64,000 nt of DNA from Maniola hyperantus (GCF_902806685.2 NC_048556.1:5952001-6016000); one strand, 5' to 3'. Shown: positions 10,569 through 22,237, numbered from the stretch's first letter. The notes: generated by a model from the letters alone, not told the origin. Program-made: numbers and translations.

Positions 10569-12196
10569 TATAGGTTTTTAAGGTTGTTTATGGAGATGAG
10601 TAGACCCAAGTGTTGGGTAATGGCTGTTTTGGGATCTTCCCTGAAGGTCCGGGCGAAAATTTCCATCTCCACTATGTCAATAGAGGCGAGGACGGTTTCT
10701 ATTAATTTGAGATTATCCGCAGCGTTTGCCGCTGCGGATGTATGGAGCGGTTGCTCTGGCTGGGGCTGGGGCTTAGGCGTAGACGCGGAAGCCTTGGCCG
10801 GGGCTGGTTGGGCGGGCTTGGCCGGGGCTGGTTGGGCGGGCTTGGCCGGGGGTGCCTGGGTGGGCTTGGGCGCAGGAGGGTTAGTCCTGGGAAGGGGTTT
10901 GTCCCATGCGTTGGTGGCCGGAGCCGGCGCAGGGACGAATTTTTAGGTGGGTTGGGGAGCTGCAGTAGGTTTGCGGCCGGCCGGTTTGACCCTTCGCTTT
11001 TGCTCCTTGGGGGCTTTAGGGCATCCGCGATAGTTCGCGGTATGCCCTTGAGACCTGCAAAGAACACAGCTCGGGGGCTCCTCGGTTGGTTGCTTCCTGG
11101 GGCAGTCGGAGGTGCCGTGGTCCCCTAGGCACTTTACGCACCTAGGGTGGGCGAAACAATTCCTTGCGGAATGGCCGTACATCTGGCAGCGATGGCATTG
11201 GCCCATCCTGCCGCGGTTACGGGGGGGCTCTATTTTGAGGCCAGTAAGGCGACACACTGAGGTTATATTATTAACTTTTTTACCCGCGGGGGAAAGTTCT
11301 AAAGTTACGAGCACCATCTCGTAAGGGACTTTGGTTCTAGGATGATACATCCTGTGAACCTCCAGGACTGGCAGCTCCTGGGAAAGGAGGTCTGTCTTGA
11401 TGAGCTCTGTATCGAGCTCCTTCGGAAGGCCGCGAATGACTACGCGTAGAACGCGTTCGTCGGGAAGAGCGTAGGTGTGGAACCCTACATTCTCTTGACG
11501 GAGAGTCTTGGTGAGGAGGCGATGGTCGCCTGAAGTCGGACATTGGACTTTGATTCCAATGGCGGTCGAGCGGGCACTCGTGAACGAGATACCCCGCTGG
11601 TCTAACAGTGGCAAGATGCGCTGCCAGCTGAGTTTTTCCCTAATAAAAAGGGGAGGGACCTTTTCCCTTGGCGAATCCTCCATGGGGGAGTCTTCCGACT
11701 CCTCCTCGGGGGTTGCCTGGGAGGTTGTGGGTTGAGTACCGGGCCCTGAAGGGGCTGCAACGCCCACCTTTTTAGGTGGGTTTGCGTGGGACTTGGAGGC
11801 CTTCAGCTTTCGCTTCTGGGCCTTCGTCTGCACCGTCGTGAATTCCTCTGTTTCAGAGGAGGCTGGGGACGTTTCGGAGTGAGGCTCCTTGGTCGGGATC
11901 GGTTTTTGGGCTGAAGGCCCGGCTGGGGTTTTGGAGTGAGGCTCCTTAGTGTCGGTCGGTGTCACGGTCGGGGTGTCGTCCTCCATGGCCGTGGCCGAGG
12001 GAGGAGATGCCGGGGGACGGTCGTAGCGCGTAGGCGTCCGACTCGCATGTACCTTAAATTTCTTAAGGTAGTTGGGGTCTCGGGTCGCGAGGTCGGCGAT
12101 GAGAGCACTCATGTCGACGTCTTTGTAAAATGTCTGGGGGAACTCCGGGCCCTGATGGGGCCCAGGAGCGGGTTGGTCGGGGTGGTTGGGGCCCAT
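10568..12196 (-). pseudogene. Jockey-clade ORF1 (gag-like) with one internal stop
   Basis: Nucleic-acid-binding protein that coats element RNA. The first ATG is at 12194-12196; the frame is open a little further upstream, but only with a TTG. After a Pro/Thr/Lys-rich N-terminal half come a PRE_C2HC-type region (RVVIRGLPKEL to SVCRLTGLKIE), then three zinc knuckles: CHRCQMYGHSARNC, CVKCLGDHGTSDC and CVLCRSQGHTANYRGC. A TAA at 10943-10945 stops translation after 417 residues. The same frame then stays open for 124 more codons to the TAA at 10568-10570: a Pro/Ala/Lys-rich stretch with tandem PAKPAQPA units, then a helix-forming tail (IDIVEMEIFARTF) like other Jockey gag C-termini. One inactivating substitution, or a sequencing error, is the simplest reading. 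Without readthrough the TAATG coupling to ORF2 would be lost. Confidence 0.85.
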
Positions 12197-12505
12197 AGTG
12201 GACCCGGTGGCGCTAAAGGTCCTCCCTGCCAAGGCAGGGAGGTGGGTACCTACGGTGTGGCCCTAATGTGAGTCCCCGCCCTTGGGTGACGGGGGTGTGA
12301 ACCTATGCTGCGCTTAGACTAGTGTACTCACGGAACCTGGACCCTAGAACTACACTACACTATACACAACGCAGGAACAATCTGATGGCACTGATGATCC
12401 AAGGGCACTTGCACTTGAAACACAGGGGCGAACACGCGCGGGGGGGCTCGAGTCGGAGAGCGCATGTACAGACGTCCGCACGGGGCGGATGCCGAACACG
12501 GGATC

Positions 12506-12518
12506 GGATATACGAGTG
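12506..12518. repeat. Target-site duplication, 5' side of Jockey element
   Basis: Exact partner of 7414-7426 (GGATATACGAGTG). Confidence 0.9.
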
Positions 12519-13310
12519 GTAAAAAAAGGCAAAATATAGGTCACCGGGTAGTCCTTGTTGCATCGCGTCGCCAAGTCCGGCCCTAGAGCTTTCATTTCAC
12601 ATACGAGCTAGCCTTATTTTTTTCTCTTTGTACTTAATATTAAGTAAGGATATTCTTATAAAAACGGATTTGTAGCATATGAGGGTGATTTCCATTCCAT
12701 ACATTTTTGAAATATTTCAAGAATAGAAAGTTTTTTTAAATTTATTTATTTGGGACCGTAAATAATTATATATCTAACTTGTATCTGAATTTTAAAAAAA
12801 AAAATTATTAAAACTATGACTTAAATCTATAATACAAAATTGGTTAAATACGTAATCAACTACACTATCCATGGTTTAACAATATTATGACTAGGGTGAC
12901 ACAATATAAACAAGAGAGACATGTGAAAATTATAGTTTTATTTGGCTCAAATAGATAGACAATCCTGTTGGTCTACGGTCGATACTAACAAATTTTTTTT
13001 AAAAAATAATAAATTTACTAGAAACCCTAATCTTATTAATTAGTCAATCACACATCAACGTTTCAGATATATCTATCAGGGCTTTCTCGCGGCCTTTGTA
13101 AACTCGTTTAATAATATCATGTGCTGACATTATGCTCCTTGTACCCACTACATGAAACTAGTTCCGAAGTTACCTTCACATTATTGCAGGACACAGTATA
13201 TTATATTTTCTATTTATGCGTAGGTATATGTAGTGGCATTTCGACTGATCGGAAATGGAAAATTAAAAACTGTAGGTAAATCTTATATCAGTAAGAAAAG
13301 GGTTTGGTAA
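12519..13310. other. Gene-free AT-rich stretch
   Basis: Host DNA downstream of the Jockey insertion site, with A/T runs and no ORF of interest. Confidence 0.5.
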
Positions 13311-13552
13311 TAGTCCACCACGCTGGCCAAATGCGGATTGCCAGTCTTCACACACCTTTGAGAACATTATGGAGAACTCTCAGGCACGCAGGTTCCCTCA
13401 CGATTTTTTCCTTTACCTTTACCGTTTAAAGCAAGTGATATTTAATTAACGCACATAACTTCGAAAAGTTAGAGGTGTGTGCCCCGGATCGAACCTCCAT
13501 CCTCTCGAATAGAAGGCCGACGTCTTAACCACTAGGCTGTCACCGCTCTATG
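13311..13552 (-). mobile_element. SINE S1, reverse copy
   Basis: Reads from TAGTCCACCACGCTGGCCAA to the tRNA-like head GACGTCTTAACCACTAGGCT. Box B appears as GGATCGAACC. It is nearly full length but lacks the GATG tail. Confidence 0.75.
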
Positions 13553-13564
13553 TAGCAATCTATA

Positions 13565-13770
13565 TTTATAAAAGCTGAATAAGGCTGAATGACTGACTGA
13601 TCTATCAACGCATCGACGCACAGCTGAAACTACTGTCATCCAGTTAGCTATTATGACATATAGACATCTGTTAAGAAAGGAATTTTGAAATTCAGCCTCT
13701 GAGGTGGTAAAATAGGGGTTTTAAATATGTGTAGTCCACGCGGACGGGACGGGCATAAGCTAGTCTTAAA
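13565..13770 (-). repeat. Dispersed repeat family B
   Basis: Contains GACTGACTGATCTATCAACG, AGTTAGCTATTATGAC and GTCCACGCGGACG. It shares its last ~30 bp with family A but has a different body. Confidence 0.6.
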
Positions 13771-14184
13771 TATGACTAGCTGATGCCCGCGACTTCGTCC
13801 GCATGGATTTAGGGGTCTAATCACTTAGTACCTCATCACCTACTACAGTAGTGCATAAATATTGTTAAATTCAATTTCCAAAAACATCCTAAGTATGTGA
13901 TGAAAATGTTTTGAAGACTGAAGGTACGGTACAATAATAATAATTTATTCTTGTGTAACGCGAGCTTTAAGCGCGTTGAAGTCTTTTCGCTGGCCGATTT
14001 CATTAAACATATTTTTGCCGCATTCCTGCTATTTAATTTAGAAAAGAGCGATTACTTACTTCTTTGATATTTTGTACTTTGCTTTGTTTCTATTGTTTTT
14101 AAGTAAGCATAATCGTCTCTTTCGATGTACCCTGTTAATTGTAAAAAGTAAATAATTTAAATTGCTTATCTAGACACGACTAAT

Positions 14185-14375
14185 CACTACCCGTATTTTA
14201 AATGCAAAAGTGTGTTTGTTTGTTTGTCCTTCAATTACACAACAACAGAATAATTGGATCTACGTGATTTTTGCATGGATATAGTTAAAGGCCTGTAGAG
14301 TGACAGGCCACTCCGCAAAATAAAGAGTTCCCACAATTTTTTTAAAACTTAAAACCACGTAAACGAAGTCGCGAG
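14185..14375 (-). repeat. Dispersed repeat family A, reverse copy
   Basis: Degraded copy with AAATGCAAAAGTGTGTTTG, GCATGGATATAGTTAAAGGC and AAACGAAGTCGCGAG. Confidence 0.55.
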
Positions 14376-15904
14376 TCTATTATGATAATAGTAAATCTTC
14401 CACCTAACTAAGCATAGGTATAGCTTGTACCAGTCATAAAGATAGGACTTAAGTTATTTACTTATACGGTTTTCGGTAGGTATAGGTAGTTAGGTACTAG
14501 TACATGTCTTCGAAATGGTGAAATAGTTGATGGGATGTTCAAACGAACATTTCAGATTTCAGTCTATCCTTGACTGTGATTGACTCATTTGTATAAAATC
14601 ATTATAAAATAGCTGTATCACATCAAATTGCTTAAAAAATGTGGAAGTTCATCTATAGTATTATATGAAAAGAGAAACTAACTGAATCACTGTGTCTAGA
14701 AACTTGAGATATTACATGTAGTTTTCTCTATAAAATAGACTCCTAGGAAGAATTTTTTAGAAATTCCGCTCCAGCGAAGTTGACGCAGGCAGTTTTAGTT
14801 ATTTATAAGAATACTAGCGACACGCCCCGGCTTCGCATAGGTGCAATGTAGATATTAATGTGGTGGGGTCAGGGGTGAGTTTATCTTACTTTTTTCGTAT
14901 AATATTTGTTAACTTTCGATGTATGCCTGATTTTTTCCGAAATTTTGTACAAATATCGTTATAGGTATTTCAACAAATTAGCACAAACCAATATTAAACT
15001 ATACCTATAAACCTTCTTCTTGAATCACTCTATCTATTGATGCAAACCGTATTGAAATCCGTAGCGTAGCGTAGTTAAAGATCTACGCGGTTATACATAC
15101 ATACAGACAGCGGGAGCGACTTTTTTATAATATGTAGAGATTATTAGAAGCGGATGGATGAGAAGGACGGAAGACTGTTTGGTGCCGCGCTCTTGAAAAA
15201 GCCTATGTCGCATACAGCGAGATCCGATTGGTAAATTTCAGTAGCAGTAACGTACAATACCAATCAGACATTGGGAGTGCGCGCGTCGTAATCTTGCGTA
15301 ACTCCTGGCAGCCTTGCGAAGGACGCATGTGGCCACAATGAAAAATACCCGCGCGTTTTCATACACGCCTCGCTCGCTAATGGGCACGGCCAGGGCTGAT
15401 TGATAGTAGAGAGTAGAGACGTATCAGATTCGTATGGGACTCCATTGGTTTGACTAGATAAATTTTTATGTATGACACCATAGTATGAAACGTAAAGTGG
15501 CATATGATACGGCTAAGCGAAGGTTGAGGATTCACTGTGAAGTTCCTGAGTTGTCATAAATTAGCAAGCAATACATAGTAATTTGTGTGTGTATTTCTTG
15601 CTGTAATAATTAAATTATATATTGATAGTAAATAAAATTTCCGTTTTTATTAAGAACTTAGCAGGTAGTCATTTGTTTATATTTTACGTCGACGATAAGT
15701 ATACAGCTTATACTTATGAATTCAACACATGTGTAGCTAAATCACAATACTGGATGATAGGTAAAACCAGCGGTAGGTAACCTTACCTACTTATCTAAAT
15801 TAATTTTAAAAATCGGTTCGTATCCGTGATTCTTCGAAGTGGCCGTTATACAAATACGTACTCAGACTTTCTAGTAGTTTACGCAATATATAGGTGCTGA
15901 AATC

Positions 15905-16165
15905 AGAAAAATCAGAAATGCGTGGAATAATAACCGAACTCAACGAGTTGAAAAACTGTAGCGGCAAGGGGCAGGGCATAGAACTGAAAGGCGTTGGGCT
16001 CCCAGGTAAACGCAGAAAACATATTTTGACCCTCCCCTCCACTAGATGGACAGATGACATCAAGCGAGTCGTCCGCTGGATCCAGCAAACGGCGGCGCTG
16101 CAAGAATTCCGCTTATAGCAGTCCCTACAATAGACCTATGTCCATTGGTGGTCCTTAAGACGACT
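15905..16165 (+). pseudogene. Remnant of a LINE pol C-terminus (RTE-type likely)
   Basis: The frame contains STRWTDDIKRVV, then a frameshift-broken WIQQTAALQEF and a degraded form of the family's YVQQWT ending. This is the usual C-terminal signature of a common insect endonuclease/RT LINE. The rest of the element is absent and the reading frame is broken, so this is a dead 3' fragment. Confidence 0.6.
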
Positions 16166-16169
16166 ACTA

Positions 16170-17310
16170 ACAAAACATTTTACGGGAATCGCTACTAAAC
16201 TCTGTGACATTAGCTTATACACCAGTTTGTCTGTAGGTACCTCTATGTCAGATTTGCGACAATGGTCAGACTAGACAAATCTTTGTCGCTTACGAAACCG
16301 TAACGAAACGAACGCATGCCTATTACGTATTGTTTGCTATTAGTGACTAAACGACTGCAATTAAAAAACAAAAACTTTTTTCTATTACATACTTACTAAG
16401 TAAAGTATGTATTTTAATATTTCGTTCTCATGGATCCTTACCAAAAATATAGGAAAGAAAGAAGAGACTTTTATTGTTATCTACAGTCTTTGAAGTTAAT
16501 AATAATGTATTGTAAATTAATGATGTGTTATTTTTATTGCGTTAATATAAAATTTTTAGGTAACTCCCACCTACTCTCTCCATAGCAACATTTATATACG
16601 TAGTATTTTTATGATTTTTCATACTAAGTACTTTATTATTTTATTGAATCACCAACAGAATTATACTATTCAAATCCTAGGTGCCAGGTTATTATACAAT
16701 TCAGTATTATAGGCGGCTACAGCATGCAAAATCAGACGGATAAGTCATACTTTGATATTTAGAGATAATTACCCAGTGTATTTCATTGAAAACGAGCATT
16801 TTGTAATTTCACAAGTTAGTGATTCACGGCACGACATGGACGAGTTTTAAATAGTGACCACTATCAGCTGGTGTGACAACATTTAAACTGGAGCACTTGC
16901 ACTATTATAGAAAAATATATGTGTACTTATCGCAATGCCTATACTCATAGCATATTTACATCTGTTTTTTAGCAAAGCACAATTTTTTTTTACAGCTTTG
17001 TTCAAAAGTAATAAAATTGAACAGAAACCGTTCATGTATAAGTATTTTTTGGCGTAATTTTCAATGAGAGTATCTGGAGAAAAAAGGTTTGTGTAGATAT
17101 GCATATTGTTAGAAATGAATTACATATCATGAAATTCGCAATAATGGCTTCTTTTGATATAAATGGGCAATTGACGATGAACTAATGATGAAATAAACAA
17201 AACGAATTAATTGGTTTCAAATATCTCTACTGAATATCAAAAGAATATTAACAATACTGACTGCTGACAGCTCTGACATACTTTTTCAGTTCCATGCGAT
17301 GAAAGTGGGT
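16170..17310. other. Gene-free stretch upstream of the cuticular cluster
   Basis: AT-rich DNA with scattered short ORFs of no recognisable composition and no splice-bounded exon. Confidence 0.5.
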
Positions 17311-17311
17311 G

Positions 17312-17468
17312 GTATCGCGACAAGTCGAGATGGTAATCGGGGTGGGAACGCCCTGAACACTCGCACAGCCCCCGCGCTAACCCTGTGCGGGATAGCGCGG
17401 GTGACGTGCGGGTGTGCGGGGCATCCCCCCGCTTCATACCCCGATAGCCATCTTGACCTGTCGCGTAC
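17312..17468. mobile_element. GC-rich MITE family D, full copy
   Basis: Begins with GACAAGTCGAGATGGTAATC and ends with the inverted form GATAGCCATCTTGACCTGTC. Between them lies a very GC-rich core with GCGCTAACCCTGTGCGGG. It lies about 360 bp upstream of the CP-a TATA box. Confidence 0.7.
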
Positions 17469-17827
17469 TATACCTATTTTATCATTACCGATTCTTTTCT
17501 GCTAATATCGTTTATATCTTTTTGTGTAGCTGACCGAGTAAGCGAAAACTTTAAAAAAGACTAATTTGCAAGCCGTTTTCAAATGTTTTCGTGAAGACTA
17601 CTTCTGTATAGCACTGTAACGATCTTGTAATATACCTGAAATGGGTTAAAATCGAAGGAAAAATTAGTGTGACCGCGATGTTTCACAGCCCCGGTCGAAT
17701 TGCACAAGTAGCGTCTTTGTTTACGTGGCATTGTCCAGCCAGACCAGCGGCCATACCCGTACGTGCGTACTTGAATATATTTAAATTTGGAGATGCGACC
17801 AGGATGAAGCAAGCGTATACGGCGTAC

Positions 17828-17833
17828 TATAAA
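17828..17833 (+). promoter_or_regulatory. TATA box of CP-a
   Basis: TATAAA lies 87 bp upstream of the CP-a ATG. ACAGTTCA, an initiator-like sequence, begins 30 bp downstream at 17858. Confidence 0.75.
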
Positions 17834-17914
17834 TGCCGTTAGTGTCCAACAGGGGATACAGTTCACAGCTTCTAGCACCCCTGTGCACATCAAAGCATAC
17901 CAAACAAAAACAAA

Positions 17915-19159
17915 ATGGTCTTCAAGGTACGGATTCATAAAGGATTTTTCGGTGAAGTGTTTATATACAGTGGAGTGATAAGTGTTAAAATGTGCATCAG
18001 TGATATTATGGACTATTATGTTTAATTTTTTAATAAACTTCAAAATAACGTTCACAGTACAATAACAGTTAACGACAAAATTATAGTGACTCCGCAATTA
18101 TACTTGCTAATTGAAATTAACTTGTCATCAACATTAGTTACGGAAATATATCTGACGTTAAACAATAACGTTAATCTTCTATTTTTGTTCTAGTTGGTGG
18201 TCTTCTCCTGCCTGGTGGCTGTGGCGTACGGTAGCGCGCCTGCTGCCATAGCCGCGGCACCTGTCGCCTACACCGCACCGGTTGCAGCGAGGCTCGAGGA
18301 ATTCGACCCTCTGCCCCAATACAGATTTGGATACAACGTAGCAGATTCGCTCACCGGTGACTACAAGAGCCAGTCGGAGCAACGTGACGGAGACGTTGTG
18401 CAAGGACAATACTCGCTTGTCGAGCCTGATGGTACTCGCCGTGTCGTGGACTACGCTGCCGATTCCGTTAACGGTTTCAACGCTGTTGTGCGGAAGGAGC
18501 CCCTCGTAGCTGCCGCCCCTGCAGTCATCGCTGAGCCCGCAGTCGTCTCCGCGCGTGTCGTCGCCCAGCCCGCTCCTGTAGTAGCAGCGCGCTACGCTGT
18601 CGCGCCTGTTGCTCCCGTGGCCGCCCGTTACGCTGTCGCCCCAGCCGCACCCGTAGTTGCTAGATACGCCGCCGCTCCTTACGCTCAGTACGTCTCCGCC
18701 CCGTCAGCGCCTCTTGTAAATGCCCGGTATGCCGCTGCGCCAATTGTAGCTGCGCGTTATGCCACCCCTTATGCAGCTTACACCGCGCCCTACGCTACAG
18801 CATACAGCACGCAAGTCTCGTCTTACACTGCGGGCGCTCCAGTCGCTGCTTACGCTGCGGCGGCCCCTGTAGCTGCTTATACTGCTGCCGCTCCTGTGGC
18901 TGCCTACTCCGCGGCCGCTCCCTTTGCCTACACCGCAGCAGGCTCAGTAGCCGCTGCTTACACGGCAGCCGCACCCGTAGCCGCTGCGTACACCGCAGGC
19001 GCGCCGTTTGCAGCATACACTGCCGCAGCCCCTGCCCGGTACGCCGTGCCGGCGGCGTATGCCACCCCCGTAGCTGCGGCTCCCGCCCGTTTTGCCGCCG
19101 CCCCCTCAGCACCAGCGAAGCTAGTCGAAACCGCCGCCGCCGGATACCGTTACCCTTAG
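17915..19159 (+). CDS. RR-2 cuticular protein CP-a (325 aa)
   Basis: Secreted structural protein that binds chitin in hard cuticle. Exon 1 is 12 nt (17915-17926, MVFK) and ends at a GTACGG donor. Exon 2 is 18194-19159 after TTTTTGTTCTAG; the intron is phase 0 and lies inside the signal peptide (MVFKLVVFSCLVAVAYG). The RR-2 chitin-binding domain spans about 38-108: LEEFDPLPQY, TGDYKSQSEQRDGDVV, EPDGTRR and NGFNAVVRKEP. Residues 110-325 are a low-complexity tail of APVAAY and YTAAAPV repeats, typical of the family and longer here than in the other six genes. Its domain most resembles CP-c, which lies in opposite orientation beyond ODAD4. An AATAAA at 19215-19220 is the likely poly(A) signal. 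Confidence 0.92.
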
Positions 19160-19504
19160 AGAAGACCTTCAGCTTGATGGCTCATTTTGACAAAGACTTG
19201 TATATACCTAGCTAAATAAAATTCTTATTTTGTTTATTTCTGTTAATTATTGACCTAATGAACACTTCATTAATATGAATTTAAATGCTACCTAAAGAAA
19301 CAAACATTGATTAAAAGTAGGTACTTAGATTTATGCTGGCAGGAATCTCATGAACCGAGAGCTAATATTAATTTTATCAAATATACTTAGGAATATGCGC
19401 CTCTAGTACTCGTAAGTTAATTTCTACGAGATATTAAAACTCGACAACAAAATCGCATTTACCCAAACTTACTAGAAGTATAAGTATATTTGTATATAGA
19501 ATAG

Positions 19505-19932
19505 ACTAGATGATGCCCGTGACTTCGTCCGCCTGGATTAGGGTTTTTAAAAATCACATATGTCACTCTCCATCAGGTCTTTAACTATACCCATGCAAAA
19601 AATCACGACAATCCGTTGCTCCGTTGCGACGTGATTGAAGGACAAACCAATAAACCAACAAACAGACATAATTTCTCATTCATATTATGGGTAGTGATAA
19701 TAATGTAAATATATAAAAGGAAAAGGTGACTGACTGACTGACTGACTGATCTATCAACGCTCAGCTCAAACTACTAGACGGATCTGGCTGAAATTTGGCA
19801 TGCAGATAGCTATTGTAACGTAGGCATCCGCTAAGAAAGGATATTTGAAAATTCAACTCCTAAGAGGGTGAAATAGGGGTTTGTAATTTGTGTAGTCCAC
19901 GCGGACGAAGTCGGGAGCATTAAGCTAGTACT
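19505..19932. repeat. Repeat families A and B, side by side
   Basis: A forward family A copy (19505-19690: TGATGCCCGTGACTTCGTCC) is followed by a reverse family B copy (19700-19932: CTGACTGATCTATCAACG to GTCCACGCGGACGAAGTCG). The two GACTTCGTCC ends face outward. Confidence 0.6.
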
Positions 19933-20077
19933 AGATACGTACAAAAGTCGCACTCTTTTGATGTTGAAGAAAGCCACCGTTCTATATATGTACTTATATA
20001 AAGATCGCGCGTACATTTGTCATGCCGACTGGACGTAGACGTAGTCACAACTTCACAAGTCATAATGGACTAAGAAC

Positions 20078-20895
20078 CAGCGCGTGCCAGACCCACGCTA
20101 TCTTATAAAAGTTGAAAGTTTCTCTACGTATTGTCTCCAGCACTGGGAGGAACGTTTGTTTGGATCATGGTAGCTTTGGAAAATAGCAGGTAATAAAGTT
20201 GTAAAAATTCGTACTTATAAAGTTTCATTTTTAGGGTTGCGTACCTCAAAAGGAAAAACGGAACCCTTATAGGATCACTTTGTTGTCTGTCTGTCTGTCT
20301 GTCTGTCTGCTGTCTGTCTGTCTGTCTGTCTGTCTGTCAAGAAACCTACAGGGTACTTCCCGTTGACCTAGAATCATGAAATTTAGCAGGTAGGTAGACC
20401 TTATAGCTGACATTTGGGGAAAAAATCTGAAAATCGTGAATTTAGGGCTAGATCACACAAAAATATTAAATTGTGGTCATGAACTAATAATTAGTATTTT
20501 CAACTTTCGAAGTGAGTGACTATATCAAGTGGGGTATCATAATAATATGAAAGGTCTTCACCTGTACATTCTAAAACAGATTTTTATTTATTTTTATGCA
20601 TCATTGTTTTTGAATTATCGTGCAAAATGTCGAAAAAAATACGACTGTAGTACGGAACCCTCATTGCGCGAGTCTGACTCGCACTTGGCCGGTTTTTTTT
20701 ATATTTTCTTCGGAATTGTATTAGAAATAACGTTATTCATTGCCAGACACTTAGTGTCATGGTAACTCCCTGCCAGAAACCTTTGAACATTTAAACATCT
20801 AAACAACCATTCCTCCCTGTTTTGGGGACAATACGCAGAGAAACTTTCAGCTTTTATAAAATAACAAAGGTTTGGCACGCGCTTGCTCTCTCTCT
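20078..20895. mobile_element. Inverted-repeat element F with a family C element nested inside
   Basis: Left arm 20078-20165 (CAGCGCGTGCCAGACCC, CTTATAAAAGTTGAAAGTTT, TACGTATTGTCTCC) is the approximate reverse complement of 20800-20895 (GACAATACGCAGAGAAACTT, CTTTTATAAAATAACAAAGG, GGCACGCGCTTG). A complete family C element lies between the arms. Related F arms occur near 35440-35720 and 59620-59715. Confidence 0.6.
20230..20700 (+). mobile_element. Non-autonomous element family C, full copy
   Basis: Starts TTAGGGTTGCGTACCTCAAA, holds a TGTC microsatellite (20284-20338), and ends CGCACTTGGCCGGTTTTTT. Full or near-full copies recur at 21731, 42060 and (reverse) 59840. It has no coding capacity. 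Confidence 0.75.
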
Positions 20896-21730
20896 ATAAC
20901 AAAACACATTCCTATTTCCTACACTACGACGACTATAGTAGGTTTGTATTGTATTGCAGCGAATAGTAAAATACAATCTCATCGTTATTGTATGATACTT
21001 AAATATAAAACTACCTAATTCAATCCATTCGAATCGAATATTTGGGTAAGTATACTATAAGTAAAGCGAACAAGAGCCAACCAGAGATGTGCTTTTCTAC
21101 GCTGCTATGGATGTGTAGGTATGATGGCCACCAATCATTTTTAATGCTCCACATAGCTTAGCATTGGTGGAAACGGGTTCAACAAAACTAGTTTTTTATA
21201 AGGAGGAGTGGGTGCTGTAGATGGGAGCTATTGATATGAAGCTACGGAAGTGAGCTACGGATGCATCAATGTTGTAGCCTGGTGCTCTCTCTTCTGTCGA
21301 TGTATCGCTTATGAACTGTACTAAACTCGCCCGTCTACATGCCGGCGAGTTAAGTTGGCCGGGTGCGGGAGACGCGAGAATGGGGGCTAATTCGTACTGG
21401 ACTCGCCGAAAAATAGAATCGCGATCTATTGAACTTTACTTATATCAACAACTTACTTACTTAATCAACAAGTTAGCTCGCTACTGTACTTATTGAAATG
21501 TAAATCGGGTAGCTTGAGTCGCGCATGTATCTCGGACAGCTACCTCGCGGCGGTGCATCTTCTAGCCACTAGCATATCTCACCGCTTAGAATTAGTGGAA
21601 AATGGTTACATACTTTCGTAGCTTAGCTTTGACCTCCTCACAGAGCTACTAGATAGCACTTATTGGTTTAAAAGCAGCCGCTCGATAGGCCCAGAGAGTG
21701 CATCGTACACACTGTACAAATCATAGATCA

Positions 21731-22170
21731 TTTTTAGGGTTCCGTTCCTCAAAAGGAAAAAAGGAACCCTTATAGGGTCACTTTGTTGTCTGTCTGTCAA
21801 GAAACCTATAGGGTACTTCCCATTGACCTAGAATCATGAAATTTGGCAAATAGGTAGGTCGTATAGCAGACATTCGGGGAAAAATCTGAAAACCGTGAAT
21901 TTGTGGTTACATCACAAGAACAAAATTTAATTGTGGTCTTCATGACTAGTGATTGATTGACTCATAATTAGTGTTTTCAATTTTCGACGTAAGATAACTA
22001 TATCAAGTGGGGTATCATATGAAAGGGCTTCACCTGTGAATTCTAAAACAGATTTTTATTTATTTTTATGCATCATAGTTATTGAATTATCGTGCAAAAT
22101 GTCGAAAAAATACGACTGTGGTACGGAACCCTCGTTGCGCGAGCCTGACTCGCACTTGACCGGTTTTTTA
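21731..22170 (+). mobile_element. Non-autonomous element family C, full copy
   Basis: Same order of blocks as at 20230, but with a much shorter TGTC repeat. Its ends TTTTTAGGGTTCCG and CACTTGACCGGTTTTT are clear. Confidence 0.75.
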
Positions 22171-22237
22171 TTTATTTCTTTATTAACCTGATCAAAGATA
22201 GAGGTAATAATTATATTATGTTGTCTATTATATTATT

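Larger units (their letters stand above)
7427..12505 (-). mobile_element. Complete Jockey-clade non-LTR retrotransposon (~5.1 kb)
   Basis: On the minus strand: a 5' UTR of about 309 bp, ORF1 (gag-like) from 12196, ORF2 (endonuclease and RT) from 10568 to 7653, and a 3' UTR of 226 bp that ends in a CA run (AACAACACACACACACA) and not a poly(A) tail. Perfect 13-bp target-site duplications flank it. The PRE_C2HC-like region plus three zinc knuckles in ORF1, and an apurinic-type endonuclease plus RT in ORF2, place it in the Jockey clade. The perfect duplication and intact ORF2 indicate recent insertion. Confidence 0.9.

Noticed and set aside
9468..12271. Multiple plus-strand frames over the Jockey element
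   Set aside because: Antisense to ORF1 and ORF2 in GC-rich DNA; the minus-strand frames carry the domain motifs.
17579..18097. 172-codon minus-strand frame over the CP-a promoter and intron
   Set aside because: It crosses the CP-a TATA box and first exon antisense, has no protein-like pattern, and is explained by low stop density.
18795..19112. Arg/Gln-rich minus-strand frame
   Set aside because: Antisense of the Ala-rich repeats of CP-a.
20284..20338. Regularly spaced TGTC repeats, considered as a CRISPR-like array
   Set aside because: Simple tetranucleotide microsatellite inside family C with no spacers, in a eukaryotic genome.
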